A DNA stretch of 64,000 nucleotides from NCBI GenBank assembly GCA_041395945.1, contig JAWKZN010000002.1, positions 682,001 through 746,000 on the forward strand. Direction: 5' to 3'. The notes under the pieces were generated by a model. That model worked only from the letters and a program-made list of their open reading frames with translations, had not been told where the DNA came from and searched no databases. Shown here one piece after another: positions 54,471 through 63,647 of this stretch (position 1 is its first letter; each line of letters opens with the position of its first letter). The DNA is from Pseudomonadales bacterium. Lineage in GTDB: Bacteria > Pseudomonadota > Gammaproteobacteria > Pseudomonadales > Azotimanducaceae. The position numbers and the translations under genes were made by a program.

Positions 54471-55099
54471 GCATGAAACGACTCCCTACAACTCGCGCGA
54501 ACCTGTTGCGGCTTCTGATGCTGAGCTGCGTCCTCATCGCCTGCTCCGGCTGCCTGTCCGGCGGCAGCTCACCGGAGGTGCGTTTCTACACCCTCAACAG
54601 CATAGATCCTCCCGCAGCAGCGCAGACACTGAGATCCGTCGTCGGGGTGGGGCCCATACTGTTTCCGGACTATCTGAAAAGACCTCAGATCGTCACCCGC
54701 GCTGGTGTGAATCAGATGAATATCGCCGAATACGACCGCTGGGCCGAACCACTGGATGCCATGTTTCAGCGGATTCTGGTCGCCAATCTCGACAGTCTCA
54801 CACCGGATCTCAACGTGATCACCTATCCATTCGGCAGCCGGCTCACCAACACCGACTATCGGGTCGTGGGCAGGGTGAATCGATTCGAGGTGGATGCAGC
54901 CGCCGTGGTGACACTGGAAGTGCAATGGGTATTCAGTACCACGGCAGAGGGTTCAGACGACGTTACTGTCACCTCACGACACACCAGCCGTGCAGACGCG
55001 GCGGAAGGATACGCGGGAACGGTCACCGCCATGAGCGAGGCCCTGGAGTCGTTCAGTCGCGAACTGGCCACCTACCTCACCACCGTAACCCGTCAGTGA
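54467..55099 (+). CDS. ABC-transport auxiliary lipoprotein, PqiC-like
   Basis: This 210-residue protein has a lipobox CSGC and an ABC_trans_aux domain: VRFYTLNSIDP near the start, VVGVGPILFPDYLKRPQIVTR and EYDRWAEPLDAMFQRILVANL are typical. PqiC is an outer-membrane lipoprotein that receives lipid or docks the MCE needle. Overlap by ATGA with the MCE gene confirms operon membership. The stop overlaps a GTG of the next gene. Confidence 0.9.
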   Translation: MSMKRLPTTRANLLRLLMLSCVLIACSGCLSGGSSPEVRFYTLNSIDPPAAAQTLRSVVGVGPILFPDYLKRPQIVTRAGVNQMNIAEYDRWAEPLDAMFQRILVANLDSLTPDLNVITYPFGSRLTNTDYRVVGRVNRFEVDAAAVVTLEVQWVFSTTAEGSDDVTVTSRHTSRADAAEGYAGTVTAMSEALESFSRELATYLTTVTRQ

Positions 55100-56364
55100 G
55101 CGAGGCAGACGGGGGCTCCGCCAGGGACTATCCAAAACTGATAAGCATCGGCGTACTGCACATGGCGCAGTACTTTCCCGCCGCCTTCACGGGCATTGCT
55201 CTGCCTTTCATATTCCGCCAGGAAGGCCTGCCACTGGAGATGTTCTGGCTTCTGGCGCTGCCGGCCATTCCCCGCTGGCTGAAATGGCTGATCGCCCTGG
55301 TTGTCGACAACTACGGCAGTGCACGCATCGGTTACCGGAAATCCTGGATCATTCCCTGCACGATGATCGGTGCGGTCAGCTACGGCCTGCTCGCCTTCAT
55401 CCCACCCACGGTGGTGGCCATCTACCCGATTATCACCATCCTGCTGTTCAAATCCTTTGTCATGGCCGCCCAGGACATTGCGGTGGACGGGTTCGCAGCC
55501 GAAGCCATGACCGACGCCGAGCGGCCCGTCGGTACTTCGATCATCGTCTTCCTGTCGCTGCTCGCTGCTGTTCTGGGTGCTGGTGCGGTGGTGATCGTGG
55601 AGCAGTTCGGCTGGCCAACCACCATGCTGGCGGCCTCGCTGCTGCTCATCGGCGCAGCGCTGCCGGCCTTGTTGCGGCCCGAGCCACCGCCGCCGGAGGC
55701 CAGCCGCCTGCGCCGGGAAAGGGGTGAGCGCCCCGATCTGCTGAAGGCATTGAAGCGTCGCGATTCGCTGCTGATCCTGCCCTATCTGTTTGCCTTCGGC
55801 TTCGGTGGCGCCTTCTTCTCCAGCATGCTCGGACCTTTTTTCGCCGATCTCGGTCTGAGCCTCACTGAGTTCGGCATCCTGTCCGTGCTCTCCATCATCG
55901 CAGGCTCCGGACTGGGTGCGGTGATCACACCCCTGCTCATCGGCCGCTACGGCATGCGAACCACCGCGCTGTTGAGTCTGCTGACTCTGCCGCTGGAGGC
56001 GGTCATCTTCTACTATCTGGCCAGCACCGGAGCCCTGCCGGGACTCCCCTGGATAATCGCCCTGACCACTGTCGTCGCCTTCTGCACGTCGATCTACAGC
56101 TTCGTCGTCAACAACTCCAGATTCCGCTGGGCATCCAGGGCTCAGGCGGCCACGGACTACAGCATGCAGTCGAGCCTGTGGAATCTGGGTGTCTGGGCGG
56201 CGGGTTCGGTGGCCGGTATCGCGGCAGGCGGAATGGGCTGGCCAAACTTCTTTCTGCTGGCGGCCACCCTCTCACTGCTGGCCGGTCTGTTCTATGTCTA
56301 CAATTTCGATCGGATAGAGCAGCTGGTCCTTGCCCGGGAGAAGCTCGAAGTCGCTGCAGCCTGA
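55096..56364 (+). CDS. MFS transporter, AmpG/PAT-like
   Basis: The product has 422 residues and about twelve helices. FKSFVMAAQDIAVDGFAAEAMT is the signature of the AmpG/acetyl-CoA-transporter (PAT) branch, with LPAIPRWLKWLIALVVDN in the first half. The start is a GTG at 55096 overlapping the PqiC-like stop by GTGA; an earlier open frame from 54925 lies within that gene. Muropeptides or siderophores are the known AmpG/FptX-type substrates. Its place at the end of a lipid-transport operon hints at a role in envelope turnover. Confidence 0.85.
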   Translation: MSEADGGSARDYPKLISIGVLHMAQYFPAAFTGIALPFIFRQEGLPLEMFWLLALPAIPRWLKWLIALVVDNYGSARIGYRKSWIIPCTMIGAVSYGLLAFIPPTVVAIYPIITILLFKSFVMAAQDIAVDGFAAEAMTDAERPVGTSIIVFLSLLAAVLGAGAVVIVEQFGWPTTMLAASLLLIGAALPALLRPEPPPPEASRLRRERGERPDLLKALKRRDSLLILPYLFAFGFGGAFFSSMLGPFFADLGLSLTEFGILSVLSIIAGSGLGAVITPLLIGRYGMRTTALLSLLTLPLEAVIFYYLASTGALPGLPWIIALTTVVAFCTSIYSFVVNNSRFRWASRAQAATDYSMQSSLWNLGVWAAGSVAGIAAGGMGWPNFFLLAATLSLLAGLFYVYNFDRIEQLVLAREKLEVAAA

Positions 56365-56386
56365 TCCAGTGCGGTAACGCTGCGAA

Positions 56387-56887
56387 TCACTCCGGTGACT
56401 CAGGACGCCACAGGTACGCCACATCCGGCGCCGACTCCGGAGCCGGACTGATGCCGAAGCCGGCGACGACAAAGCCATTTCTCTCATAAAAGGCGCGTGC
56501 CCGATGATTGGCCTGGTGCGTGTGCAGCCTGATCCCGGTCGGGCACAGCCGCTTCGCATGTGCAAGCAGCGCGCTGCCAACACCCCTGCGCTGATGCCCG
56601 GGGTCCACATAGAGCCGGTCCAGGTAATCGCCGTCAAGAGCCAGGTAGCCGGACACCGTACCGCATCCCGCTCCGGCGCTGACGTATATCCAGATCTCAC
56701 AGCGCGCAGCGATGACGTCCCGGAACACGCGGCGCGCTTCCTGCACAGAAAACGCCTGCCAGGTGGGCAGGTAGGTGTACTCGGCGACCCCGGCACGATG
56801 CCAGAGGTCGGCGACCGCAATCTGATCGGCGGGTTCATAGCGGCGAATCAATTCAATCTCAAAACAACTGTAACCCCAGATCGCCAC
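56387..56887 (-). CDS. GNAT-family N-acetyltransferase
   Basis: The product has about 166 residues. The acetyl-CoA site is LYVDPGHQRRGVGSALLAHAK, followed by LHTHQANHRARAFYERNGF. It resembles small cytoplasmic acyltransferases acting on amines. The start is uncertain: a GTG at 56887 extends it, but an internal TTG near 56848 would give the typical IRRYEPADQIA beginning. No substrate can be named. Confidence 0.83.
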   Translation of the reverse strand: MAIWGYSCFEIELIRRYEPADQIAVADLWHRAGVAEYTYLPTWQAFSVQEARRVFRDVIAARCEIWIYVSAGAGCGTVSGYLALDGDYLDRLYVDPGHQRRGVGSALLAHAKRLCPTGIRLHTHQANHRARAFYERNGFVVAGFGISPAPESAPDVAYLWRPESPE

Positions 56888-56991
56888 AGTCTAGCGGACA
56901 GTAATCCGTTTTTACTGGCCCGTTCATTGACCCGTTCCTGACAGCCCGGCGCTATAGTGCGTCAGCGGCACCTGAAAGAGATTGCAGGGCG

Positions 56992-57990
56992 ATGAAAATA
57001 CTGAAAAAACTGGTGATCGGACTGATCATCCTGCTCATCGGACTCGCCCTGTCCGGAGCCACCTACCAGTGGCTTGCCGAGCGCTCGGATCGGCAGAACT
57101 TTCCGGCCCCCGGCAGCCTCTACAGCATCGATGGTCTGCAGCTGCATCTCGATTGCCGGGGTACCGGCAGCCCGGTGGTGATCCTCGAAGCCGGTCTCAC
57201 CTCCGGTTCCCTGTCCTGGGACCTGGTGCACGACCCGATCGCCGTTTTCACCCGGGTATGCGCCTACGATCGTCCGGGGCTCGACTGGAGCGAGCCGATG
57301 GATCACCCGGCCGGGGCCGAGGAAGTCGCCGATCGCCTGCACAGACTGCTGAATGCAGCAGAGGTTTCCGGCCCGCGCATTCTCGTCGGAATGTCCGCCG
57401 GCGGCGTCTATGTGCGCGAGTTCTATCGACGACACCCGGACAATGTCGTGGGGATGATTCTGGTCGACTCCTCACACGAGCAGCAGGGCATGCGTCTGCC
57501 CCAGCCGGAAGGCGAGCAGACTTTCCGCCGCATGCTGGCGCTGTGCACCTGGCTGCAGCCTCTGGGTGTGGTGCGCGCATTCAATGTCCTCGACGGCCAG
57601 CTCAGTCAGTATGAAATTCCCGCCGATCTGCGCGCAAGGTTGAGTGCCCGCATGAACCAGTCACACACCTGTGCGGTCATTCAGGATGAAACCACCGGTT
57701 TCGCCACGGAGGTACGCGACATGGAACCGCCTGCTTCTCTCGGAAGCCTCCCGCTCGTCGTGCTTTCTCAGGGAAAGAAACCCGAAGCCAACGAGCAGTT
57801 CGGAATCACCGAAGCGTTCGCCATCGCCCAGTTCGCGCAGTGGCAGATAATGCAGCAGGAACTTGTGGCCCTCTCCTCGAACAGCAGGCACCTGGTAGCG
57901 GAAAGGAGCGGGCATGTAATTCAGTTCGAACAGCCGGAGCTGGTAATCCAGGCGGTCGCGACCATGGTGACCGCGCTTCGTTCGCACTGA
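56992..57990 (+). CDS. membrane-anchored alpha/beta hydrolase
   Basis: The 332-residue protein has an N-terminal helix (LVIGLIILLIGLALSGA) and an alpha/beta hydrolase fold: VVILEAGLTSGSLSWDLV at the oxyanion region, the nucleophile motif GMSAGGVYV and a C-terminal histidine in AERSGHVIQFEQPELV. It probably faces the periplasm. The substrate is not evident. The ATG follows GAGATTGCAGGGCG. Confidence 0.85.
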   Translation: MKILKKLVIGLIILLIGLALSGATYQWLAERSDRQNFPAPGSLYSIDGLQLHLDCRGTGSPVVILEAGLTSGSLSWDLVHDPIAVFTRVCAYDRPGLDWSEPMDHPAGAEEVADRLHRLLNAAEVSGPRILVGMSAGGVYVREFYRRHPDNVVGMILVDSSHEQQGMRLPQPEGEQTFRRMLALCTWLQPLGVVRAFNVLDGQLSQYEIPADLRARLSARMNQSHTCAVIQDETTGFATEVRDMEPPASLGSLPLVVLSQGKKPEANEQFGITEAFAIAQFAQWQIMQQELVALSSNSRHLVAERSGHVIQFEQPELVIQAVATMVTALRSH

Positions 57991-58024
57991 GCGGATCCCA
58001 GAATGGCCGCCCGGATACTGTTGA

Positions 58025-58903
58025 TCAGCTCTCGATCACCGCCTGCAGCATCTCAGGGTCCCCCAGCGCGTTCCGCCTGCCGCGACCCACCGCGTGCTCC
58101 GGACCGACACATTCCGGCCCCTCGCCCGGCGGCAGCGGCGGCGTGTAGTAACCCAGCGCATAACTGCCGATGGTGTAGCCGAGCAGATCCTGCAGCTGGG
58201 GTGGAAACTCCCGCGCGACTTCCGGCGGGCAGGACAGGTACTGGTTTTCCTCCTGCCGCAGCCAGCCGAGCGAGTAGGTGATATTTACGCCGATCCGATC
58301 GGCATCCGAGTGGTTTTCGCCGCCGCTGTGGAACACGGAGCCGGTATAGAGGAGGACGCTGCCCGCAGACATCTCAGCCTGACAGATTTCATCGGGTTTG
58401 GCCTTGCGGTCGTCGGGCCATGCAATACTCCCGGGCACCACCCGGGTTGCACCATTTTCCCTGGTGAAATCGGTGAGCGCCCAGATCGTGTTGAACTGCG
58501 GCTCTATGCCTTTCAGGTATTTTCCCCAGGCCCATCGATCCCGGTGTATGGGCTGCGCACCCTGACCCGGACGGATACGGATGATCTGGGTGAGATGCAG
58601 CTGAAAGCGCAGGCAGAACGGATCCAGAAACTCCTTCGCCGATTCAAGCACTGTGGCGTTCAGAACCATGTTACGACACATGGCCGAACGCGCCACCAGC
58701 GCCCCGGTGCGGGTCGTCTGCCGCCCGGCGAAATCATCAGCGCCGTTGTTCGTGGCATCCATATATGGCTGCACTTCCTGCTGCAGCTGCTCGAGCTCAG
58801 CAGCATCGAGTACGTCTTTCAGGATCAGCGCACCATCGGTGCGGATCACCTTAAGAATTTCCTCCGTGCGGGCACTTGCCGGCAGCGTCCTCAGTGCGGT
58901 CAT
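58025..58903 (-). CDS. phytanoyl-CoA dioxygenase (PhyH) family protein
   Basis: The 292-residue enzyme has the iron ligands H120-R-D122 in QPIHRDRWAW and the distal histidine in SVFHSGGENHS. ATRVVPGSIAWPDD is a family motif. It is an Fe(II)/2-oxoglutarate oxygenase for an unknown substrate. The ATG at 58903 lies one base after the carboxylesterase stop, so they are cotranscribed; ester hydrolysis and hydroxylation may be sequential steps. The upstream continuation of the open frame to 59104 is inside the esterase gene. Confidence 0.87.
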   Translation of the reverse strand: MTALRTLPASARTEEILKVIRTDGALILKDVLDAAELEQLQQEVQPYMDATNNGADDFAGRQTTRTGALVARSAMCRNMVLNATVLESAKEFLDPFCLRFQLHLTQIIRIRPGQGAQPIHRDRWAWGKYLKGIEPQFNTIWALTDFTRENGATRVVPGSIAWPDDRKAKPDEICQAEMSAGSVLLYTGSVFHSGGENHSDADRIGVNITYSLGWLRQEENQYLSCPPEVAREFPPQLQDLLGYTIGSYALGYYTPPLPPGEGPECVGPEHAVGRGRRNALGDPEMLQAVIES

Positions 58904-58904
58904 A

Positions 58905-60395
58905 TCAGATGCCCTCCCAGGCCTGCCGTTCTTCCCCATCCGGATCGGCGATTGGTGTCGAAGTGTCATCGAAGCACATGGTGATGCGGTTCGTCGTATC
59001 GTACCGCGCCCATCCCGGATCCAGATCCCGTATGAATCCCGTCCAGGCACGGTGCATGGCATCCGCCACCTTCTGCGGTTTTTCACCGGGACCAATGAAG
59101 ACATCTACCCCCGCCCTGTCCAGATTGTCGAAGACGAAGGGAATTTCCAGCGCGTGGGTTGCCCCCAGTCTTCCTTCGAAGGCCCGGGAGGCCCAGCTGA
59201 ACAGATACATCCAGTTGCGGCTTGGCTGCTCGGCAGCCGATTTCGTGTCCGCCTCGATTCTGGCCTCGAGCATGCGGATCGCCGGGATCCGGAACAACTG
59301 ATCTGTGGTCAGGGCGATCATCAGATCCTCCGGGCTCGCACCGGGGCGCGTGCGCTGGTAGGTTGCCAGCGTCTTACCGGCCCCATAGCCTTCCGCCACG
59401 CGCTTGAGGCGCTCCCCGGTCACCTCACCGTACCCCCACAGGGTGGTTTCGTCCCGGTTGGTGCCCGTGAGCAGCGGAATGTCTCTGCCTGCGCCGGCGC
59501 GCAGCGCTTCCAGAGGATCCCCGGGCACCACGGCGTTGCCCCGCACGGGATAGAAAGCCGACACCGGAACCCCGAAGGCGTCGATCAATCTCGGTCCGTC
59601 GCCAATTTCGGCAATCACCCGATCAGTGGCCTCGAGAATCGACTGCACATCGGCCTTCATCAGGGCATCCGTATCCCGCGCCCCCAGGGCGGCCATCAGT
59701 TTTTCCGCACAGAGTTCACCCGCCGCCTTCGGCAGAGTCTGGGAAGCCGCACCGCTCTGGGGAATCGCTGCTCTGAACAGATTCTTCGCACGCGGGCTTG
59801 CGAGCAGTGTGGACACGGCGAAGCCACCGGCGGATTCACCCGCGATGCACACCTTCGCCGGATCGCCACCGAAGCGGGCAATGTTGTCCCGCACCCACTC
59901 CAGCGCCACGATCTGATCGAGCAGCCCGTTCACACCGGAGGTCTCGAAGCCGGCGCCGAACCCGGAGAGATCCGTGAAACCCAGCGCGCCAAGACGATAG
60001 TTGATGCTCACCACCACGATGTCACCGTTACGCGCGAAGCGCGCACCGTTGTACCAGGGAATGGCACCCTGACCGGTCCGGTACGCGCCACCGTGAATCC
60101 AGAACAGTACCGGGCGGCGGGCATCATCGAGGGCCGGGGTGGTGATATTCAGAGTGAGACAGTCTTCGTCCCAGCGCACGGCCGCGCTGCTGGTCAGGCC
60201 ACCGGCCGGTATCTGGGGCGCCGCGGCGCCGAAGCGTTTGGCCGCGCGCACTTCCCGCCAGGGGGTGGGGGGTTGCGCCGCCCGGAAGCGCAGCTCGCCA
60301 ACCGGCGGCGCAGCATAGGGCACTCCGGCAAAGAGCAGGGTGCCCTCCTTGTCCCGGCCCTCGATCGGACCACTGGTGGTTTCCACGACAGTCAT
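58905..60395 (-). CDS. type B carboxylesterase
   Basis: The product has 496 residues. The family N-terminus is TTSGPIEGRDKEGTLLFAGVPYAAPP, and LNITTPALDD with WIHGGAYRTG gives the oxyanion region. The nucleophile serine is S188 in AGESAGG, the acid glutamate is in TGTNRDETTLW and the histidine in GATHALEIPFVF. It lacks a signal peptide, so it should act in the cytoplasm on esters. The substrate is unknown. It is divergent from the cytochrome c operon. Confidence 0.92.
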   Translation of the reverse strand: MTVVETTSGPIEGRDKEGTLLFAGVPYAAPPVGELRFRAAQPPTPWREVRAAKRFGAAAPQIPAGGLTSSAAVRWDEDCLTLNITTPALDDARRPVLFWIHGGAYRTGQGAIPWYNGARFARNGDIVVVSINYRLGALGFTDLSGFGAGFETSGVNGLLDQIVALEWVRDNIARFGGDPAKVCIAGESAGGFAVSTLLASPRAKNLFRAAIPQSGAASQTLPKAAGELCAEKLMAALGARDTDALMKADVQSILEATDRVIAEIGDGPRLIDAFGVPVSAFYPVRGNAVVPGDPLEALRAGAGRDIPLLTGTNRDETTLWGYGEVTGERLKRVAEGYGAGKTLATYQRTRPGASPEDLMIALTTDQLFRIPAIRMLEARIEADTKSAAEQPSRNWMYLFSWASRAFEGRLGATHALEIPFVFDNLDRAGVDVFIGPGEKPQKVADAMHRAWTGFIRDLDPGWARYDTTNRITMCFDDTSTPIADPDGEERQAWEGI

Positions 60396-60553
60396 AAACG
60401 ACCCTTTCTAATCTCGTGCCCGGACGGCATAGGTTAGCGCCGCAGCCAACCGGCCACCAGCCGCCTTCCGGACCCGGCAATTGCGCCCACCGGACATTGG
60501 AATTGCCGGACTCAGCGCGTAGAGTCTCCCGGACGCTGCAACCGGACTCGCTG

Positions 60554-61024
60554 ATGAACTCAGACCGTCGCCGCCACCGATCGAGCGTACTGTTGTGCCT
60601 GCTTGCCGTCGCACTGCTCACGAGCGGCTGCAGCAGAGCGCCCGATCCGGTCACCGATCTGCAGGACGTGTCGCTGGACGCTGCGGTACTTGCCGCCACA
60701 GTGAGTGAAACGGCGGATGAAGAATCCCGCGCGGTGCAGGCTGATGAAACCAACCTCATGCGGCAATGGGCACGTAACTGCGCGCTCTGCCACGTGCGGG
60801 GCGAAGGCGGCGCACCTCGCATCGGCGATGTCGACAACTGGCGTGACCGGGTCGCCCAGGGTGAAGGTGTGCTGCTCACACACACCATCGAAGGGCTCAA
60901 CAACATGCCGCCTCTGGGCTACTGCATGGACTGCGAATCCGCAGATTTTGCAGCCCTGATCCGATTCATGGCGGGTGCGGCGCTCTCCCCAGCGACGCGT
61001 CATGAGGAGGCACAAGACACATGA
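60554..61024 (+). CDS. cytochrome c-type lipoprotein
   Basis: This 156-residue protein has a lipobox (LTSGC, C26) and one haem motif C76-A-L-C79-H80 in CALCHVRGEGG, with a likely methionine ligand M118 in NNMPPLG and a second cysteine pair C124/C127. The pattern is that of a cytochrome c5-like electron carrier anchored to the membrane outside the cytoplasm. Its stop overlaps the flavoprotein gene by ATGA; it is a natural electron acceptor for that enzyme. The ATG at 60554 follows an upstream divergent region. Confidence 0.88.
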   Translation: MNSDRRRHRSSVLLCLLAVALLTSGCSRAPDPVTDLQDVSLDAAVLAATVSETADEESRAVQADETNLMRQWARNCALCHVRGEGGAPRIGDVDNWRDRVAQGEGVLLTHTIEGLNNMPPLGYCMDCESADFAALIRFMAGAALSPATRHEEAQDT

Positions 61025-62379
61025 TTTCGCGCCGGAAATTTCTCGCGGCCGGTGTCCTGGCGGGTGTCTACGGTTCGGTTCAGGCCGCCGGCGCCGGTTC
61101 CGCATCGAGCTCCTTACCCTGGCGGAACTGGTCCGGCGGACTGCTCGCACATCCTGCCGGACGTTTCGCACCGGACTCGGAAGCAGCGCTCAGTGATTGG
61201 CTGCGCAGTTCGTCGGGCCCTGTCCGACCGGTGGGTGCAGGACACTCCTTCACACCGCTGGTACCGACAGACGGTCACCTGATCGTCGTGGACAAACTGT
61301 CCGGGCTGATTTCACACGAACCCGGCTCACTGCGTGCCACCTTCGGCGCCGGTACCCGCCTGAGTGAGCTGGGACCCGCGCTCGAGACCATCGGCCAGGC
61401 TCCCCTGATCCTGCCGGACATTGATCGACAGACCCTCGCCGGCGCCATCTCAACCGGCACCCATGGCACCGGGGTCAATCTGCATTCCCTTTCCGGCAAC
61501 GTCACCCGGCTGCGCTTCGTGACCAGCGCCGGACGGGTAGTGGAAGTCACCGAAGAGGAGGATGGGGACCTGTTCCGCGCCGCCTGTGTCAGCGTGGGTG
61601 CCCTGGGCATCATCACCGAAGTCGAGATGCAGAACCGCAGCGCTTATCGCCTCAAAGCCCGCAACTGGGCTCAGCGCACCGAGGAGGTGCTGGAGGACTT
61701 CGAAGCCTCAGCAGCCCGGCACCGGCACTTCGAAATGTTCCCCCTCACCCACTCCGACTATGCGCTGGTGCTCGCAATCGATGAAACCGACGAGCCGGTC
61801 AACAACCCGCCACTGTCCCCGGAAGAAGAAGCCGCCTTCGGTGAGGCCATGCGCGGCTGGATGCAGATTCCACCTGAGCAGCGCCGGCCATTGATCAACG
61901 GTCTGGGCGAGCAGATCGAGCCGTCCGAAACCATCGACGCCTCCTATCGCATCCTCTCAAACGTACGCAGCAACCGGTTCAACGAGATGGAATACGCGGT
62001 GCCTCGGGAAGTCGGCGCCGCCTGTGTGCGGGAAGTACTGGCAACGATCGCCGAGCGGAAGGTCGACGTGGTCTTCCCCCTCGAATACCGCTATGTGAAG
62101 GGCGACGACCTCTGGCTGTCGATGGACGAAGGTGGCGACCGCGCGGCGATTTCCGTACACCGTACGGCGAGCGCCGACTATCGTCCCCTGTTCGAGACCG
62201 TGGAGCCCATCTTCTGGAAATACGGTGGCCGACCCCACTGGGGTAAGGTCCACAGCCTCGGCCACGCGGAACTGTCGCGCCTGTATCCGCGGTTCCGGGA
62301 TTTCTGTGCGCTGCGCGCGGAACTCGACCCGGACGGCCGACTCCTCAACGACCACCTGCGCAAGCTCTTTCTCGCATGA
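61021..62379 (+). CDS. Tat-exported aldonolactone oxidase-like FAD protein
   Basis: The 452-residue product has a twin-arginine signal (SRRKFLAAGVLAGVYG) and the FAD_binding_4 fold. H75 in GAGHSFTPL is where related aldonolactone and alditol oxidases attach FAD covalently. LAGAISTGTHGTG and the C-terminal RPHWGKVHS are diagnostic of the ALO family. It would oxidise a sugar, polyol or lactone in the periplasm; with a cytochrome c gene directly ahead it probably acts as a dehydrogenase. It overlaps both neighbours by ATGA. Confidence 0.88.
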   Translation: MISRRKFLAAGVLAGVYGSVQAAGAGSASSSLPWRNWSGGLLAHPAGRFAPDSEAALSDWLRSSSGPVRPVGAGHSFTPLVPTDGHLIVVDKLSGLISHEPGSLRATFGAGTRLSELGPALETIGQAPLILPDIDRQTLAGAISTGTHGTGVNLHSLSGNVTRLRFVTSAGRVVEVTEEEDGDLFRAACVSVGALGIITEVEMQNRSAYRLKARNWAQRTEEVLEDFEASAARHRHFEMFPLTHSDYALVLAIDETDEPVNNPPLSPEEEAAFGEAMRGWMQIPPEQRRPLINGLGEQIEPSETIDASYRILSNVRSNRFNEMEYAVPREVGAACVREVLATIAERKVDVVFPLEYRYVKGDDLWLSMDEGGDRAAISVHRTASADYRPLFETVEPIFWKYGGRPHWGKVHSLGHAELSRLYPRFRDFCALRAELDPDGRLLNDHLRKLFLA

Positions 62380-63647
62380 AGCGGCGGACTTTTCTCGGCG
62401 CCGCTTCGGGTGCAGCTGTCGCCGCAGCGGCCGGTGCCACCCTGCTGTGGAAACCTTCCGATGCGGGCGTACCCCACAATGCCTATTTTTCAGCCCTCAA
62501 CGACCTGCTGAAACGGGACGGCCCTGGTCGGCCGGTGATGCTGATCGATCTCGACCGCTTGAATCACAACATCGATGTGCTCAGTCGCTCGGTCGGTGCC
62601 GGTAAAACATGGCGGGTGGTCGTGAAATCATTGCCGAGCATTCCGCTGCTGCGCCATATCATGGAGCGTGCCGGGACTCGCGCCCTGATGGTTTTCCATC
62701 AGCCCTTTCTCAATGAAGTCGCAGAAGCGCTGCCACACACTGATGTGCTCCTCGGCAAGCCCATGCCGGTTGCTGCAGCGAAGACCTTCTACCGCAGATT
62801 TGAGCAGATTGCCGAATCCTCCGAATTTAATCCGGCCACCCGGCTGCAGTGGCTCATCGACTCCCGGGAGCGCCTTGAAGAATACCAGGCACTGGCCCGC
62901 ACCCTCGGTGTGAAAATGCGGATCAACATTGAGATCGATGTGGGGCTGCACCGCGGCGGGCTTCCCGAACCCTCAGCAATCGATGCGCTGCTGAGTATCA
63001 TCGCCGCGGACCCCGGGCATCTGGAGTTTGCCGGACTCATGGGCTACGAACCCCATCTCACCGGTCTCGGTGCCGGCCTGGAACATCCGGCAGTGCAGCA
63101 GGTGGTCAGCGTGTACCGGGCGTTCATCGACCGCCTGCGAGCCCGGGACATCGATCCCGCCGGCCTGACCCTCAACGGGGCAGGCAGTCATACCCTGGCC
63201 ATTTATGAAAACGACACGACCATGAACGATCTCTCCGCGGGATCCGGCGTGGTCAAGCCGACAGACTTCGATACCTTTCATCTCAAGGACAATCTGCCTG
63301 CGGCGTTCATTGCCACACCGGTGCTGAAACGCTACGACCACCTGCACGTCGCCGGAGACCCCTGGTTTGCCGGTCTGCTCGAATGGTGGGACCCGAACAT
63401 GCGGCGGGTGCACTATATCTACGGCGGGTACTGGAAGGCGCGCTACGTCTCGCCAGCCGGAATCCCCGATCCCCTGTTTCACAGCACCAACCAGGAACCC
63501 TTCACCACGTCCGAATCCGTGGACCTGGCTGTCGGCGACTACGCCTTTCTGCGCCCGACCCAGAGTGAGCGGGTAATGACCCAGTTCGAAGATCTGCTGG
63601 TGGTGCGGGAAGGAGTGATCACTGATCGGTGGCCCGTGCTGGGTTGA
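62376..63647 (+). CDS. Tat-exported alanine racemase/D-threonine aldolase-like PLP enzyme
   Basis: The 423-residue protein starts KRRTFLGAASGAA, a twin-arginine-type signal that would export the folded enzyme with its cofactor. The domain is a fold-type III PLP barrel: VMLIDLDRLNHNI, lysine K84 in WRVVVKSLPSIP as the likely Schiff-base residue, INIEIDVGLHRGG, and SGSGVVKPTDFD near the end. D-threonine aldolase and DSD1-like enzymes share this arrangement. A periplasmic PLP enzyme is uncommon. Coupled by ATGA to the oxidase gene. Confidence 0.85.
   Translation: MKRRTFLGAASGAAVAAAAGATLLWKPSDAGVPHNAYFSALNDLLKRDGPGRPVMLIDLDRLNHNIDVLSRSVGAGKTWRVVVKSLPSIPLLRHIMERAGTRALMVFHQPFLNEVAEALPHTDVLLGKPMPVAAAKTFYRRFEQIAESSEFNPATRLQWLIDSRERLEEYQALARTLGVKMRINIEIDVGLHRGGLPEPSAIDALLSIIAADPGHLEFAGLMGYEPHLTGLGAGLEHPAVQQVVSVYRAFIDRLRARDIDPAGLTLNGAGSHTLAIYENDTTMNDLSAGSGVVKPTDFDTFHLKDNLPAAFIATPVLKRYDHLHVAGDPWFAGLLEWWDPNMRRVHYIYGGYWKARYVSPAGIPDPLFHSTNQEPFTTSESVDLAVGDYAFLRPTQSERVMTQFEDLLVVREGVITDRWPVLG

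Noticed and set aside
58653..60437. 594-codon open frame on the plus strand
   Set aside because: It lies opposite the carboxylesterase and PhyH genes, whose motifs are clear. Its translation is Arg/Gly/His-rich with no recognisable domain, as expected from GC-rich antisense DNA.
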